Part shown: in pieces, positions 1 through 11,591 of the stretch
Layout: every line of letters starts with the position of its first letter
How positions within the stretch are numbered: the stretch's first letter is position 1
DNA from: Archegozetes longisetosus
Taxonomy: Eukaryota; Arthropoda; Arachnida; Sarcoptiformes; Trhypochthoniidae
Length of the DNA stretch: 64,000 nt
NCBI GenBank assembly: GCA_018873245.2
Contig: JAEMBT020000006.1
Span: 11,602,387-11,666,386 of the forward strand
Reading direction: 5' to 3'
Notes under the pieces: model-generated
Databases searched by the model: none
What the model saw: the letters and a program-made list of their open reading frames with translations, nothing else
Told to the model about the DNA's origin: nothing
Position numbers and translations under genes: made by a program

Positions 1-1256
1 GTCGAGCTTAAAACAGAGCTCAGAATACGGCTCTATAAAGTCATTAGTTTGATATTCTGTTGTTTATGCTCTTATCTATTAATCGACTCTATTTACAGTT
101 AAATCACCAAAGTAATTCAATGGCTTTCTGACATCTTTCTAGCCAATTTCTTATGTAAATATTCATAAAGTCGAGTACAGACTTGAGATAGTTATCTAAG
201 CTTTGAAGATCTAGTCAGAAATCTGTTGGTAAACTTTCCGAAACTCAATTCTAAAAATTAAATCATTGAGATTAAATGCTGTACTCTCTTCATATCGGCC
301 GATATCTCAAAGAAAAAAATTAACATGATAAAATTTATTTTTCGAAGGACTAGCTACTTTCATAAGTACCAGATTGGACTGATGAATATAGTGAAGATTT
401 TTATTAACTTTTATCAAATTTTGTCAATTCTTCGCAAAGAATATAAGTTTACTTAAAACTGTATATATTTTTAGTATACATAAGTAAATTACTTATTGCC
501 ATATTAAATGTGTTATGTATTAACAAACAATTTATAATAAAAATATTCCATTTTTCAATCATATTAAAGCATTAGCTTATTGAATTGAGTTGTGAACAGT
601 TTAATTTTATTCAATTATTTTGTCACTGTTTCAAAAATTTTTGTGATTGATTCATATGAATAATCTCAATAATGACTGTTTAGCTAATTAAGTGCAAATT
701 GTTGCAAAGACATGTCAGATCAAGAGCTTATAGGATAAATCTCGAAGTTTGTTTCTCAAAGTCGGTATCAACTCAGCTACGTATCGATAAAAATGCTTGC
801 AGTCTAATGAAGCGCAACATTTCAAGTTACCATCACGTACAAGAAATGGAATATTTGTGGACTCTCCTGAGTACAATACATGATACTATACTACTGTAGA
901 CATGTCTCTTGCTGCTATATATGCATTTTATTTTAGAGACTCTAGAGTAGAAAAAGGGTCAACATTATATATTGAGAATCCTTTAAGATCTTTACCGATC
1001 AAATAACTCTTCACTTCTAAACAAAATCAATACTTTAGTCACTTTTTAACATTCAGCTCATGATTTTCATTATTAAAGAAATTTCAAGTGCCTAATATGA
1101 AATTCACCAATTTAGAAAGATTTTTATAAGAAAATTCATCAGTAGAGGTAACGAAGATATGCGTTTATTTTTCAGAAATATGTATGCGAATATACCTTAG
1201 AAACTTGCAAAAAGACAATTAATCTGGTATCAATTAAATATATTTAATTAATACGA
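1..1256. other. AT-rich stretch, no gene seen
   Basis: Only short frames without recognisable motifs or codon bias. Intergenic or intronic sequence; nothing supportable. Confidence 0.5.
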
Positions 1257-1469
1257 TTAGAGATTATTCTTGCTGCATTTAACTACAACATATATCTTTA
1301 AGTTTTCACTTGTAAATTTTAGCCTATCTGCTCTCAATGTATTTCTATGCTCACTGAAGGATCTCTCAACAACACATTGAGTAACTGTTGCATACTTCAA
1401 ATATTCGACATCATCTGCTCTTAAGTTATTATTCAACTCCTCTAGTGACAAATTCTCTTCGTTTAACAA
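1257..1469 (-). pseudogene. hAT-type transposase C-terminal fragment
   Basis: The minus-strand frame carries the block VVERSFSEHRNTLRADR followed by LKFTSENLKIYVVVKC. This is the layout of the C-terminal dimerisation region of hAT-like transposases (VERSFS....L...R..F..ENL). No upstream transposase domain and no terminal repeats are visible, so it is a truncated remnant. A second fragment of the same domain lies at 5292-5498 on the other strand. The two differ at many positions, suggesting old, independent insertions. Confidence 0.7.
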
Positions 1470-4400
1470 TTCAGAAATGATTTTAAGTGTTTTGTATCAA
1501 CAGTTTTTATCCGAAACTTCACAAGGATTTTGATAATTTGGTTTTGCAGATTTACCTTTAGAATAATTATCTGTGTGTCAAACCCGGAAAACTTTCCTTT
1601 AAAATTATTTAAAATATTTCATTTCATGCAATTATGTTTTTATGTCGCAAAGACCTTTAAGTATCCCGTTTATTTAAATATGCAATTTACATGTTTAAGC
1701 ACCCTTATTGATCAGTTTTCGGCTAAACACAGAAAATATGTTGTAAAACAACATAGCCCTAAGAGAAAAATGCATTGTCTGACGCAATAACTAAATTATT
1801 GAAAATGACATCAGTTTTACGATACAATTACTAAACTAGCAAAAGTTATTATCACTAATACATTTTGAAATGACGATGCGATAAGAGTAATCTGACACAT
1901 AGAAATCGACTTTAATTGACTACTATATTACTCGTTAGAAATGTGAAGTATTTTTTCTCTTCATAAACATATACTACTTTAACGTAAGCAAACTTCTACA
2001 AGTCATTATTGTACTCTCAAGGGCCAGATTCACATTTAAGAAGTAAAGTATATAAGAAAATGAAAGAAGTTTGCAAATTATACGAAGTTATGCAATCGAC
2101 TAAATATATAGCGTAATAACGAAAGTAAAAGCTAAAATGAACCTATAAAATGACTCGAATTGAGTTTAAGTAAAAATCTAACTATCAGATACTGGTTCAA
2201 ACAGGTGTATACAAGCTTTTTACAAAAAAATCGTCTTTAAATGAGTAGAACAAAAGCATCGAAATATGTGCTATATCGTACAAATATAAAATAATTCTTG
2301 TGACTGATCATAACTTTTTCAGTATTATATTTTTAATCTTGAAGGATACTTCAACTCTAATACTGTATATTCTATGCCTAGAAATGTACTAATATTAGCT
2401 TAGCATAAGTCCAGCTCCTTTATAATCAGCTTTATTTCTGAAAAAGTTTCAGAGACTAACAACTATTAGAGAAATTTAGTCTTTTATTCTCCTAAAATTA
2501 ATTTGAGTCTAATTTTAGTCATATATCATAAATTTAGAATTGGTGCACTGCTTACTTCATGCTATTGATTATTTCTCTTCAGCTTATTTTTATCAAAACA
2601 ATAGACTTTCAGAATTTAATAGTTAAGTAGCTTTTCATTGAAATTTTCAATAAATCCATAAAAATACTTTAGTTTCAAGTAACTGAATATCTCATTCAAA
2701 TAAGAAAGACTATAATTTTTAATTTCTTATTGAACATACTGGAACAGTTGTATATTATTTTCAAACACTAAGGCGAAACTAATTGTATATTAATTTGGAA
2801 AATTTCACATGAAACTATTCTATCGAACAAAACGTATAAAACTATATTAAAGAGATAAAGGCCGGACTTATTAGTAACATATTTTGTTCAGTTTAAACTC
2901 TGTTTCTTTCGAAAACTTTATCTTCTACTATTAAATTTATTGATAAGTATTAATATAACATAACTTTATTTCAAAAAAATCAAAGACTGAACAAATTTTA
3001 ATGAGATAAATTTCATGAAAAGTCACTGTAATATTAAACGAATTGAGAAATACACAAGACTTATTCAAAGAACTAATTGACGAACATATTCTCAGATTTT
3101 AAACTTGAAATGATAGCCAAATTATACATTCTGTTTGTAGAAAAAGTTATGTAATCTCTTTTAGGTTTAGTCACATGACGCACTATTCCATTAGAATAGT
3201 AAGTCTGAAAAATATCAGTATTTCGGGTAGAATAATCAGCTCGATTTTTGCTTAAAGAATAAACTTTTGTTAATATCGTAAAGTTTATTTCCACTAATCA
3301 AACACATGTTTTTACTTATTTATGTTGTGTTCATATCTTACAACCAACTAATTGATTAAAAGTTTATTAATCCTTATCGAGGTCTCTATAAGTTGTCTTT
3401 AAAGTTGAGCCTATGGTTGAATTGGCTTTTAAGTATTTATTTTACAGTTAACCCGTTTTTCTAAACTTCAAATTACTTAAGTTCATGTAAACTTTATACA
3501 AATTAATATGCAATTGTCAACTTATGATGTTTAATGAGTTTTCCACTAAAGGTCGCATACCACTAGTACAACAGAATCTTAATTCTAAAGTAAATATTGA
3601 TTGGTGAAAAATTAGTAAAAAGATTAATAATTAGCTCTCAGTAGTTAAGTCCAGTATTAGAAAGCGTATTTCTTGCAATCTTCTATAACATCTTAACTAC
3701 TAAGGGATAGATATTATAGTTGTAGTTATCTAATGCTGCAGATGACAAACGATCATAAGTTATTCAAGCAATATTAATTATCAGAGAAACAATAGGATAA
3801 AATATAAGTTAAATTATGAAATAGCGAAACTAACCCTTATATTAGTCGCTGAACTTTTATCAATAAGTAATCAAGTGAGTAATTGTTGATTACTTGATAA
3901 GTTTATTCAAACTTGGAATACTTTACCAATGCCTGAGTGATATTTGTGTATACATTAAAAGTAATGATTCTCTTTAATCAGTTGATTATCTTTTTGATAA
4001 AAACAGAAACAATTAAATTACTTATAGGAGTTTGTTTCACAATCTCAAAATTTAACTTATTTTTAACCTATTTTTTGTTTCTCTGTTTATGTTTATAACA
4101 AAAAAATTCTTGAATTCAGTTTGCCCATTATTTCCTTTATTAGGCATCTTAAAAAATTTTAACTTTTTCTCATGTATACGAAGCTGAAAGCTGTCATTTA
4201 TGTAATATAATTTACATTATAAAAGTTTAAATTTGAACCTAGATAAAGATTTTCTAGATTTACATACATTAAGGCTTATACAACAATTTGTTTTCGTCAC
4301 GTTAGATAGCTAAAAGATCATCTCTTAGTAATGGAATTTCATGTATAATTAAGGACTTTGAAATTTCCTAAAGGTTTTACTGATCATTAGTAAAAATGAC

Positions 4401-5021
4401 TTTAAGCCTCAATTTAATGAGATAAAAGTTTGTTAACTGACTGTTAATATTTGAAAATCAAAATCTGATTAAACTTTAGGTGTGAACTATGACTATTAAC
4501 AAACATTGCATTACTAATAAACATAACTTTAGTCGTGTTGCAATCATTTTCATATCAGACTTTATAGAAATTATACTGTCCGTATTTTAAAAACTAAACT
4601 CAGATTTTGCAGTTAACACTTTATTGCTTTTAGAAATGTGAGTCAAAAGTGAAATCGTTTACTGAATTTTGAATTGAATGTCTCAAAATAAACCTTTAAT
4701 AATGAACTATAATCTTACAAACATATTTCAGAGCTGTAATAGGCATCGCCTATTATGCCTTTTATTCACTACACTTCCAGTTTCATCAAACTTTGATTCA
4801 ATTCTAAGAATAGTTGCATTGGTCGGCCCAGTTTTACCAAATTTGTCAAAAAATTCAGCTCTAACCTTATCACAAGATTTAGTTGATAAATGAGTATTCA
4901 AAATAAAAATTCTTTTGTTGGGAACACCATTTTTATTAAAAGTGTTTTTAATTCAAAATCAATGACTAAGTGATCAAATTTTGTTTTATATGTTTTAAAC
5001 TTACTCATCAGTAAGTTCTGA
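1470..5021. other. AT-rich stretch, no gene seen
   Basis: About 3.5 kb of AT-rich sequence. Short frames near 1530, 3073 and 4678 have no recognisable domain. No inverted-repeat element was spotted. Confidence 0.45.
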
Positions 5022-5679
5022 TTCATGAGCAGGGCAAGTATTTATCTGGAAATCGTGATAATTTTCCCTAAATTTATTCCTCGGGAATTTTATTTTAATG
5101 TATTTGTGGTCACTTCAGGCTTCTATGAAAATAGTTTGAAAGTTCCGATTTTAAGCTTCTCGTGAGTTTCTCCCGATTTAGAACGTTTTGTTTAAAATAT
5201 GAGATTTTTAAAAGTTTTATCTCATTTTGACTTAAAAATATAACGAAAATATTAAAAAATTGATCACAACTGTAATCAAAAATTCATTATCTTGATGAAG
5301 CTTTTAAAAATATTTTGTGAAAGTAATAGTTACGAGCATCGTTTGAACAGAGAATATGCGCCTTTGGTATCCGTGTATGTCGAGCGCTCTTTCACTGTGT
5401 ATAAAAATCTTTTGACAGAAGATCGACAGTGTTTTTCACCTGAAAACTTAGAGATTAATCTAATTATACAGTACAATAAATTTCTGAAGAGCTGTTAATA
5501 CAGTTTAATACATTTGAAGAAAGAAAACAACTATTTTTCGTTGTATTATGATTGAAAATGAAGCTTTATTAAACTCCTGATTTTTGCTTTTTAAGTCCCG
5601 ATTTCGGTTTTTTAAGCTCCCGATTCCCGACCGATTTGACCACTTTAAACTCCCGAAAAATACTTGCCCTGTTCATGAA
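5022..5679 (+). mobile_element. hAT element, internally deleted, with 8-bp target duplication
   Basis: The element runs from 5030 to 5671. Its left end reads CAGGGCAAGTATTT and the right end is the reverse complement of the same sequence. It is flanked by TTCATGAG (5022-5029) and TTCATGAA (5672-5679), an 8-bp target duplication with one mismatch, as expected for hAT transposons. At 642 bp it is far too short for a full transposase and keeps only the C-terminal coding part (5292-5498). CCCGA-type motifs recur towards the right end, as in subterminal binding sites. Confidence 0.8.
5292..5498 (+). pseudogene. hAT transposase C-terminal remnant
   Basis: The frame contains YAPLVSVYVERSFTVYKN and then RQCFSPENLEINLIIQYN, the hAT C-terminal dimerisation signature. 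It lies inside the 642-bp element with hAT ends, which supports the family call from both protein and DNA. The catalytic core is absent, so it cannot encode an active transposase. Confidence 0.75.
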
Positions 5680-6477
5680 TAATAACTAAGAAAATTTGTT
5701 ATAAGCATTTGAGTTTATTTTTATAAAACGGACAGTACTTTAGTATATTTTCTTAGACTTCACTTTCTTAGTATTGAGTTCATAAGAATTAAAAGTTTTT
5801 AAAAATAAATCTTTTCAAACTTTGTGTGTTTTATCTATCATTTATGAAGTTTGAAACTGCGACTTAGAAATTTTATTCCTTAAAAGTTAGCTTCTTATCC
5901 CCTAGGAAATTTCAGTCCTTAGTTGTACTATCCTAACAGAAAGTCTTTTGACACGTTTAAGTCCACGCCATATACACTTTTTGCAAAACACAAATCGTGT
6001 TCTTTGCGTTATAGTTAATGACATTTTGTTAAAATAATAAATACACTTTCATTTGCTTACTATTAAAGCATACAATTTTCGCGACTTGTATACTTTGCAA
6101 AAAAGTGTTTATGGCATGGGCCAAAACGTGTCGAAAAACTGTTAAGATAGTATAATGCTATGTATTGATTTAAGGTGCCAACAATACTTTTGTTCCATAA
6201 TTTCAAATAAATGATCATTTGAGCGGCAAAAAAGTCTGATTAAAGTATATTTTATCAATTTTCGGCTTAAAATTATAATTAATTTGCTAAATTAAAGTCA
6301 AGAATCAATTATAGATATTTAAAAAAGCTATTTAAACAATTTTTGAGAAGTTTTAAAATCTAAATTTGAAGAAAAATATTGAAATTGTTTACTTTACAAA
6401 AGAAAATTTCGACATATTATTAACTCATTATATCAAAGATTGAAACCTGTATAATATTAAGCTTAGCTCTAAGAAAA

Positions 6478-7408
6478 CCAAAGGAGGATGCCAAGAAATG
6501 GCCTATCTTGATTCCAAATATATCCCGATGTCAAAATATCAAGCATGACGAGTAGAGTCTAAATATATAAATTTTTATGAACTGGGTCACGGCGTTCACA
6601 AGATATTGACCTTTTTTGACCCCAGAAAAAGTGACTTTCGTAACAAAAGAGATGTCAAAAGGCTCAGTATCAAGAGTAGGTTACAAATATATATAACATT
6701 AAATATTTCAAGGTCATATAAAAGGATAAAAGCGAAAGATAAAGTATAAATAAAATATAAATAAATAAAGCATTGTGAGTTTTCATCGTCAGTGCTTTCA
6801 AACACCACACAGAGACTGCTCAGCGACTCTGCGGGTATTTGAATCTCAGGCTGGTATCTGTCATACCCGAGTAACCAGAGAACCGTCGTCATTATGTGTG
6901 CACAACATCCGACGAATCTCAGGCCATTTTTACACTGACAATAGTACTCGGAAATGGCTGCGGCACCGGAAAGTGCTCTATCTACTAAAGCGTAGATAAA
7001 GTACTTTATAGAGTTGCTGTGCCACGACCTGATCCGCCCGCGGACTAACATTGGACACCAGCTGAAATGCCATGGGAGCTAAGCCTAAGAGGCTTCATTT
7101 GAGAGGGTACCGCCCGGGACCACCCGGTGCTCGTCATCCGCCATGACGGCATATTTTTTGGCCGAGAGACTTAGCCTGACATAATTGTAAGTCAGTTGCC
7201 GCCGTCACCACGAGGTGACTCCCGGAGGCGGATGGTTGTGAAACTGTGCCGACCCATTTTTGTCCTCTGTTTCCGTAACGCTACGTTACTTCAAGTTATG
7301 CACATTAACAATCTTTCTTCTCTTGTCGAGACCTTTCAAAAATATATAGATTGTTAGTTGTGGAATCAATTTAGGCAATGGTCCCATAGGGTCTTGGCAT
7401 CCCCCTTT
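6478..7408 (-). mobile_element. DNA transposon remnant with short inverted ends, GC-rich interior
   Basis: Near-identical inverted ends (AAAGGAGGATGCCAAGA at about 6480 and its complement at 7391-7407) bracket about 930 bp. The interior at 6780-7260 is much richer in G+C than anything nearby and encodes a SWIM-type zinc-finger fragment on the minus strand. I could not find a clear target duplication. It is best read as a deletion derivative of a larger DNA transposon. Confidence 0.6.
6770..7051 (-). pseudogene. Transposon protein fragment with SWIM-type zinc finger
   Basis: The minus-strand frame begins LVRGRIRSWHSNSIKYF. After a stretch resembling a beta hairpin it gives YYCQCKNGLRFVGCCAHIMT, a CxCx(n)CxH SWIM-like zinc-binding motif, then VLWLLGYDRYQPE. 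This module (ligands C-x-C and C-x-H, then a tryptophan-containing WLLGY-type helix) is familiar from many transposon-derived proteins in invertebrate genomes. Upstream on the minus strand (7052-7200) another frame gives a possible continuation broken by shifts and stops, so the gene is dead. The transposon superfamily is not certain. Confidence 0.6.
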
Positions 7409-7690
7409 ATTCTTAATACTTCTAAAAGAAATTTAATTATTCGAAACTTGTACTTCAATTAAAATTGAGACCTTAAGATGTGAAAATTTTCCTCACTCTT
7501 CTGTTATAATAACTCATAAATACAATAAATTATTTCATTCTTTTCCATTAATTAATATTTTAACGTGTTCAAATCAAATTTAGACTTGCCGCTCAAGTAG
7601 CTCTTTAAGGCAATTTAATCAGCAATGACTGTCTAAATAGGATTGGCCATTTTGAATGCCGTCGAATACAGAGCGCTACATCAAACATAA
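7409..7690. other. AT-rich spacer between transposon remnants
   Basis: No gene or repeat structure recognised. Confidence 0.4.
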
Positions 7691-7843
7691 AGGAGTATGT
7701 TCCGGACGTCGTAGAAGCATAAGTTATGCATTGTTGAACTCTGGATGAATTTGAATGACCTCGAGTATGAGCTCACTCGATTAGTGTGGTCAGGGGGATT
7801 CGAATGATATATAATTTATGATTTAATCAGGAGCATACTCAGC
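7691..7843. mobile_element. Palindromic MITE, copy A (short)
   Basis: The left arm (GGAGTATGTTCCGGACGTCG, then TAGAAGCATAAGTTATGCA) is mirrored at the right by ATATAATTTATG...GAGCATACTCAGCC. The same arm sequence appears at 7960-8135 and in the long palindrome at 15889-16174, defining one repeat family. This copy is degraded in the middle. Confidence 0.55.
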
Positions 7844-7959
7844 CATGTTGAGGAAATTCAATGAAAATGGTCTAGAAGTTATCATGAAAGAGACCTTAAG
7901 ATCACATATGTTTAGTTTGTCTCCAGTTTGCTATATTCTATTTTTAAAATAAAGTTCGA

Positions 7960-8135
7960 ATCGAAATTCGACTTATTAGATCAAAAAAGTCAAATTTTCG
8001 AGTTGCCCTCGGATGACCTCAAGTATGATCGCAATCGACTAGTATGTTCGAGACGAGTCCAACTACATATAATTTATGCTTCTACAACTTCGGTAACATA
8101 TTCGTCAACGTTTGGTATAGTCCAGCCAATCGGAC
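7960..8135. mobile_element. Palindromic MITE, copy B (half element)
   Basis: It contains GAGTTGCCCTCGGATGACCT, CAAGTATGATCGCAATCGAC and ATAATTTATGCTTCTACAAC in the same order as the right arm of the 15889-16174 palindrome. Only one arm is clear, so this is a half copy. Apparent open frames here are repeat sequence, not genes. Confidence 0.6.
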
Positions 8136-8630
8136 ACTCACAGGGTCGATTTTTAATTATCTTTTAATCTATTTTTCATTGATATTTGAGATAAAGCTAA
8201 TAAAAATGGCTGAGTTGGTTAGTCATCCGTATGAGACAGGACTCATCGATAGAATTAATTGAAATACTTTCGAAATGTCAGAGAAATTTAGGCTCAATTT
8301 ACAATGAGAAAATGTATTAAAAACAAATTATAGAGAAGTAGGCGATAAGTTGCTAATAGTTGGAGTAGAAGATAAAAACAGTGTTAGTTTCCCAAACGAG
8401 CTCCCGAAATCCCTGTTTTTACATATTTTCAACTAAGGATCCGAATATGCGATTAGACTCTAGACTAAGCAAAAATAATCTCAGCCCTATATACAATGTG
8501 TACATAATATAAAAGATTATTATGCAAATTTTAAGCAGTGATAGTCCATATCTTTGCACTTTATATTTCTATCGAAATAACTTATTATTTGACATATGGT
8601 ATATACATTTGACGTAAACTTTGAGTGATG
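8136..8630. other. AT-rich spacer, nothing recognised
   Basis: No gene-like frame or terminal repeat seen. Confidence 0.4.
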
Positions 8631-10096
8631 TACAGTCTTTGACAAAATTAAGATTCTCAGTTTTTTAGGGTTTTTTAGTAGTAAAAGTTGATGAATTTTG
8701 ATGAAATTTTTTTGATTATGCTACATGTTTGGACCGACATTTTGGTAAATTGGCGTTCGAATTGCTTTAAAGATAGGTGAATTATTCAAGTAAATTCCGT
8801 CAGAAGAATTGGATGAGAATTTTAAAATTCTGATGAATGGAAATCAAACTAGACAAAAAATGATTAAACACGTGTATTTTTGTTTCATTCAAATATCGTT
8901 TGCGCTAAAGTTACAAGCCTAAATACTCGAAAAACCTGATTTTTCAAAAAATCATAACTTTTATATCTGAAGAGATAAAATCATGATCTCAATGTCAAAT
9001 TATAGATAATTTAAAAATTCATCACGAAATTTTATTGGCATTCTAAATGAATTTGATTTTCTTTGATCAAAACTCATAGAACTTTAAGGCATAAATTTTT
9101 TGAAATATGTAACGTTATTTATTAATATATCACAGCAAGGCTTTACGTATGAAATCATGTGTTTTATACACTTCGATTTCATCATTACTTTTAACTCAAC
9201 TAAAGGCTATACTTTAGTTAAACTAACAAATATTTGGGCAGCACTCCGATTTGTGTTAAGATTTGATGATACTATTGTTGAGTAGGTTTTAGCCAACATT
9301 TGAGACTTGATTTCCGACAATTCGCGCAATATTTGTTTGTTTACGTTTTCTAAGGCATGAAAACGTATGTCGATCGCCAACATATCTTTTATTTTTGTCT
9401 TTAATTCCATCAATTAGATGTCTTGATCTTTGATTGTGGCCAGAAGTGATGCCAAACATTTGTCCATCGCTGATTTGACGTCATTTGCGATGTTTTTATG
9501 CGCTGAAATCACTTGTTTAAGGGATTTTATGGAGGACTGAGCCTCAGATACAACCACATTGTATGTGGGGTCCGCCATATTGGTTAGGTTAATCATGATT
9601 TCATTATCAGGATTACTAAAAAACATAAAAAACTGAGAATCTTAATTTTGTCAAAGACTGTACTCACTCTTAATCCTAAATTATCTATTTTTAAATTATA
9701 AATTATGAATTTTTAAATTATCTATAATTTAACATTGAGATCATGATTTTATCTCTTCAGATATAAAAGTTATGATTTTTTGAAAAATCAGGTTTTTCGA
9801 GTATTTAGGCTTGTAACTTTAGCGCAAACGATATTTGAATGAAACAAAAATACACGTATTTTATCATTTTTTGTCTAGTTTGGTTTCCATTCATCAGAAT
9901 TTTAAAATTCTCATCCAATTCTTCTGAAGGAATTTACTTGAATAATTCACCTATCTTTAAAGCAATTCGAACGCCAATTTACCAAAATGTCGGTCCAAAC
10001 ATGTAGCATAATCAAAAAAAATTTCATCAAAATTCATCAACTTTTACTACTAAAAAACCCTAAAAACTGAGAATCTTAATTTTGTCAAAGACTGTA
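8631..10096. mobile_element. Composite Tc1-like foldback element with arms of about 400 bp
   Basis: The left end TACAGTCTTTGACAAAATTA (8631) is matched by its reverse complement ending at 10096. The two arms (8631 to about 9027 and about 9706 to 10096) are near-perfect inverted repeats. Ends beginning TACAGT...TTGACAAAA with TA at the border fit Tc1/mariner-type transposons. A third copy of the terminal sequence lies internally, ending at 9664, so the structure is not a simple hairpin. It looks like a nested or rearranged pair. The central 9207-9626 carries an unrelated coding fragment on the minus strand. The element ends 125 bp before the alginate-lyase gene. Confidence 0.75.
9207..9626 (-). 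pseudogene. Coiled-coil ORF1-like fragment inside the foldback element
   Basis: One minus-strand frame runs through the loop, interrupted by a single TAA at about 9414-9416. A likely start is MADPTYNVVVSEAQSSIK at about 9575. The remainder is rich in heptad-like leucine and isoleucine (ELKTKIKDMLAIDIRFHALE, VNKQILRELSEIKSQML) and then KTYSTIVSSNLN. This resembles the N-terminal half of a non-LTR retrotransposon ORF1 (coiled coil then a short SYA/TYS-type motif), but similarity is by character only. It ends where the left arm begins. An alternative is an unknown accessory protein of the element. Confidence 0.4.
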
Positions 10097-10220
10097 CACT
10101 GTGTAAATTCACATATGCTTATAAAAAAAACTAAGTGCATATAACTATTCAAGTTGAAAAACAACTCGCCATATATTTAAATTTAATTTCTAATAAAAAA
10201 GATTTTACTTTTCGTAAATA

Positions 10221-11399
10221 ATGGCTATATATAGAATTATACTATTTGTTTTCTTGACTATTATATCGAACTCATTATCAGCCTATTCGGCTGAATTTAA
10301 TCCATTCAAACATCCAGGAGTATTGATTAGCAAACCGATGCTGGATTTTGTCAAAACTAAGATAGAATCTGGGGCTGAACCGTGGCATACGGCATACAAT
10401 CATATGATCAATGATCATGTAGCATCACTTTCATTTGATCCCCAACCACGTAAACTTGTAGAATGTGGATCATTTTCGAAACCTGATTACGGATGTACAG
10501 ATGAGATGAACAGCGCTGTATCAGCATATACTCATGCTCTTATTTGGTACTACACCGGCAACATAACACATGCTAATAAGGCTATAGATATTATGAATGC
10601 GTGGGCGTTAGTCATCGAAGCACATAATAATACAAACGCTGCCTTACAAAGCGGGTGGGCGGGATCTGTATGGCCTCGAGCTGGAGAAATAATAAAACAC
10701 ACGAACGCGAGTTGGAGTGCAGAAAAACAAAAACGTTTCGAAGAAATGTTGAGAAAAGTTTATCTGCCTCTTGTGCACAAAGACAGTGGCAACACGAATG
10801 GTAACTGGCACTTAACTTTAATTGAAGCTATGTGCGCGATATCAGTATTCCTTGAAGATCACGAGACATTCGATTACGCGCTATCACATTGGCGACCACG
10901 AGTTCCGGCATATATATATCTAAAGTCTGATGGTCCCCATCCTCTATCTGTTAAATTGGCTAAACCTCTGACGGATAGCGAGTTATCTCACTACTGGTTT
11001 GGTCAAGAGACATATGTGGATGGGTTGTCTCAAGAAACATGTAGAGATTTCGGTCACGCATGTATGGGTATAGCGGCAATGATTAATACGGCAGAAACTG
11101 CTTGGCATCAGGGCGTCGACTTGTATAAGGAGGCTCAGGAAAGGATAGTTAAAGCTATGGAATTTCATGCAAACTATATTCTTGGTGCACCAGTTCCAGA
11201 ATGGTTATGCGGTGGCAAAGTCCATCACAATATTGACGAGACTTTAATGTGGGAAATTGGTTACAATCATTATCACAATAGAATGGGCATAGCTATGCCT
11301 AAAACTCATGAACTCATAACCAAAAAACTTCGTCCCACTTCACATAAGCTACACATGGTTTGGGAAACATTGACTCACGCTGAGAATCCGAGCAAATGA
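10221..11399 (+). CDS. Secreted alginate-lyase-family protein, intronless, likely horizontally acquired
   Basis: An uninterrupted 392-aa frame with an N-terminal signal peptide (residues 1 to about 24, hydrophobic IILFVFLTIISNSL). The mature part begins FNPFKHPGVLISKPMLDFVK and continues with AYTHALIWYYTGN, LQSGWAGSVWPRAGEII, NTNGNWHL (about 191-198), QETCRDFGHACMG (about 271-283) and WEIGYNHYHNRMG (about 345-357). These match the alginate lyase (PF05426-type) polysaccharide lyases common in bacteria and fungi, full length. The Asn/His of GNWH and the His of DFGH are plausible active-site residues. Expected role: cleaving uronate-containing polysaccharide by beta-elimination outside the cell. 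It has no introns, unlike the spliced genes here, is richer in G+C than its flanks, and lies between mobile elements. The start is the first ATG after an A-rich leader; a TATA-like CATATATTTAAA lies about 50 bp upstream. The exact substrate is not predictable. Confidence 0.9.
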   Translation: MAIYRIILFVFLTIISNSLSAYSAEFNPFKHPGVLISKPMLDFVKTKIESGAEPWHTAYNHMINDHVASLSFDPQPRKLVECGSFSKPDYGCTDEMNSAVSAYTHALIWYYTGNITHANKAIDIMNAWALVIEAHNNTNAALQSGWAGSVWPRAGEIIKHTNASWSAEKQKRFEEMLRKVYLPLVHKDSGNTNGNWHLTLIEAMCAISVFLEDHETFDYALSHWRPRVPAYIYLKSDGPHPLSVKLAKPLTDSELSHYWFGQETYVDGLSQETCRDFGHACMGIAAMINTAETAWHQGVDLYKEAQERIVKAMEFHANYILGAPVPEWLCGGKVHHNIDETLMWEIGYNHYHNRMGIAMPKTHELITKKLRPTSHKLHMVWETLTHAENPSK

Positions 11400-11591
11400 A
11401 TACAAAATTATTAACATTCTATTAGTAGAGTTTAATTTTAAACTTTCATATTAATATCAGATAAATTTTGTCAATCAGATAAACAGCTATATATTATGTA
11501 ATGATTAAACGAAGTAAAAATGACAATCTTTCTCACTATTTAAGTTCAGTAGTATTGGTCTTTTAATATTTTTATAGTATTAAATATCACT

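Noticed and set aside
10983..11168. Minus-strand frame within the alginate-lyase gene
   Set aside because: Antisense shadow; the plus-strand frame is continuous and matches the family throughout.
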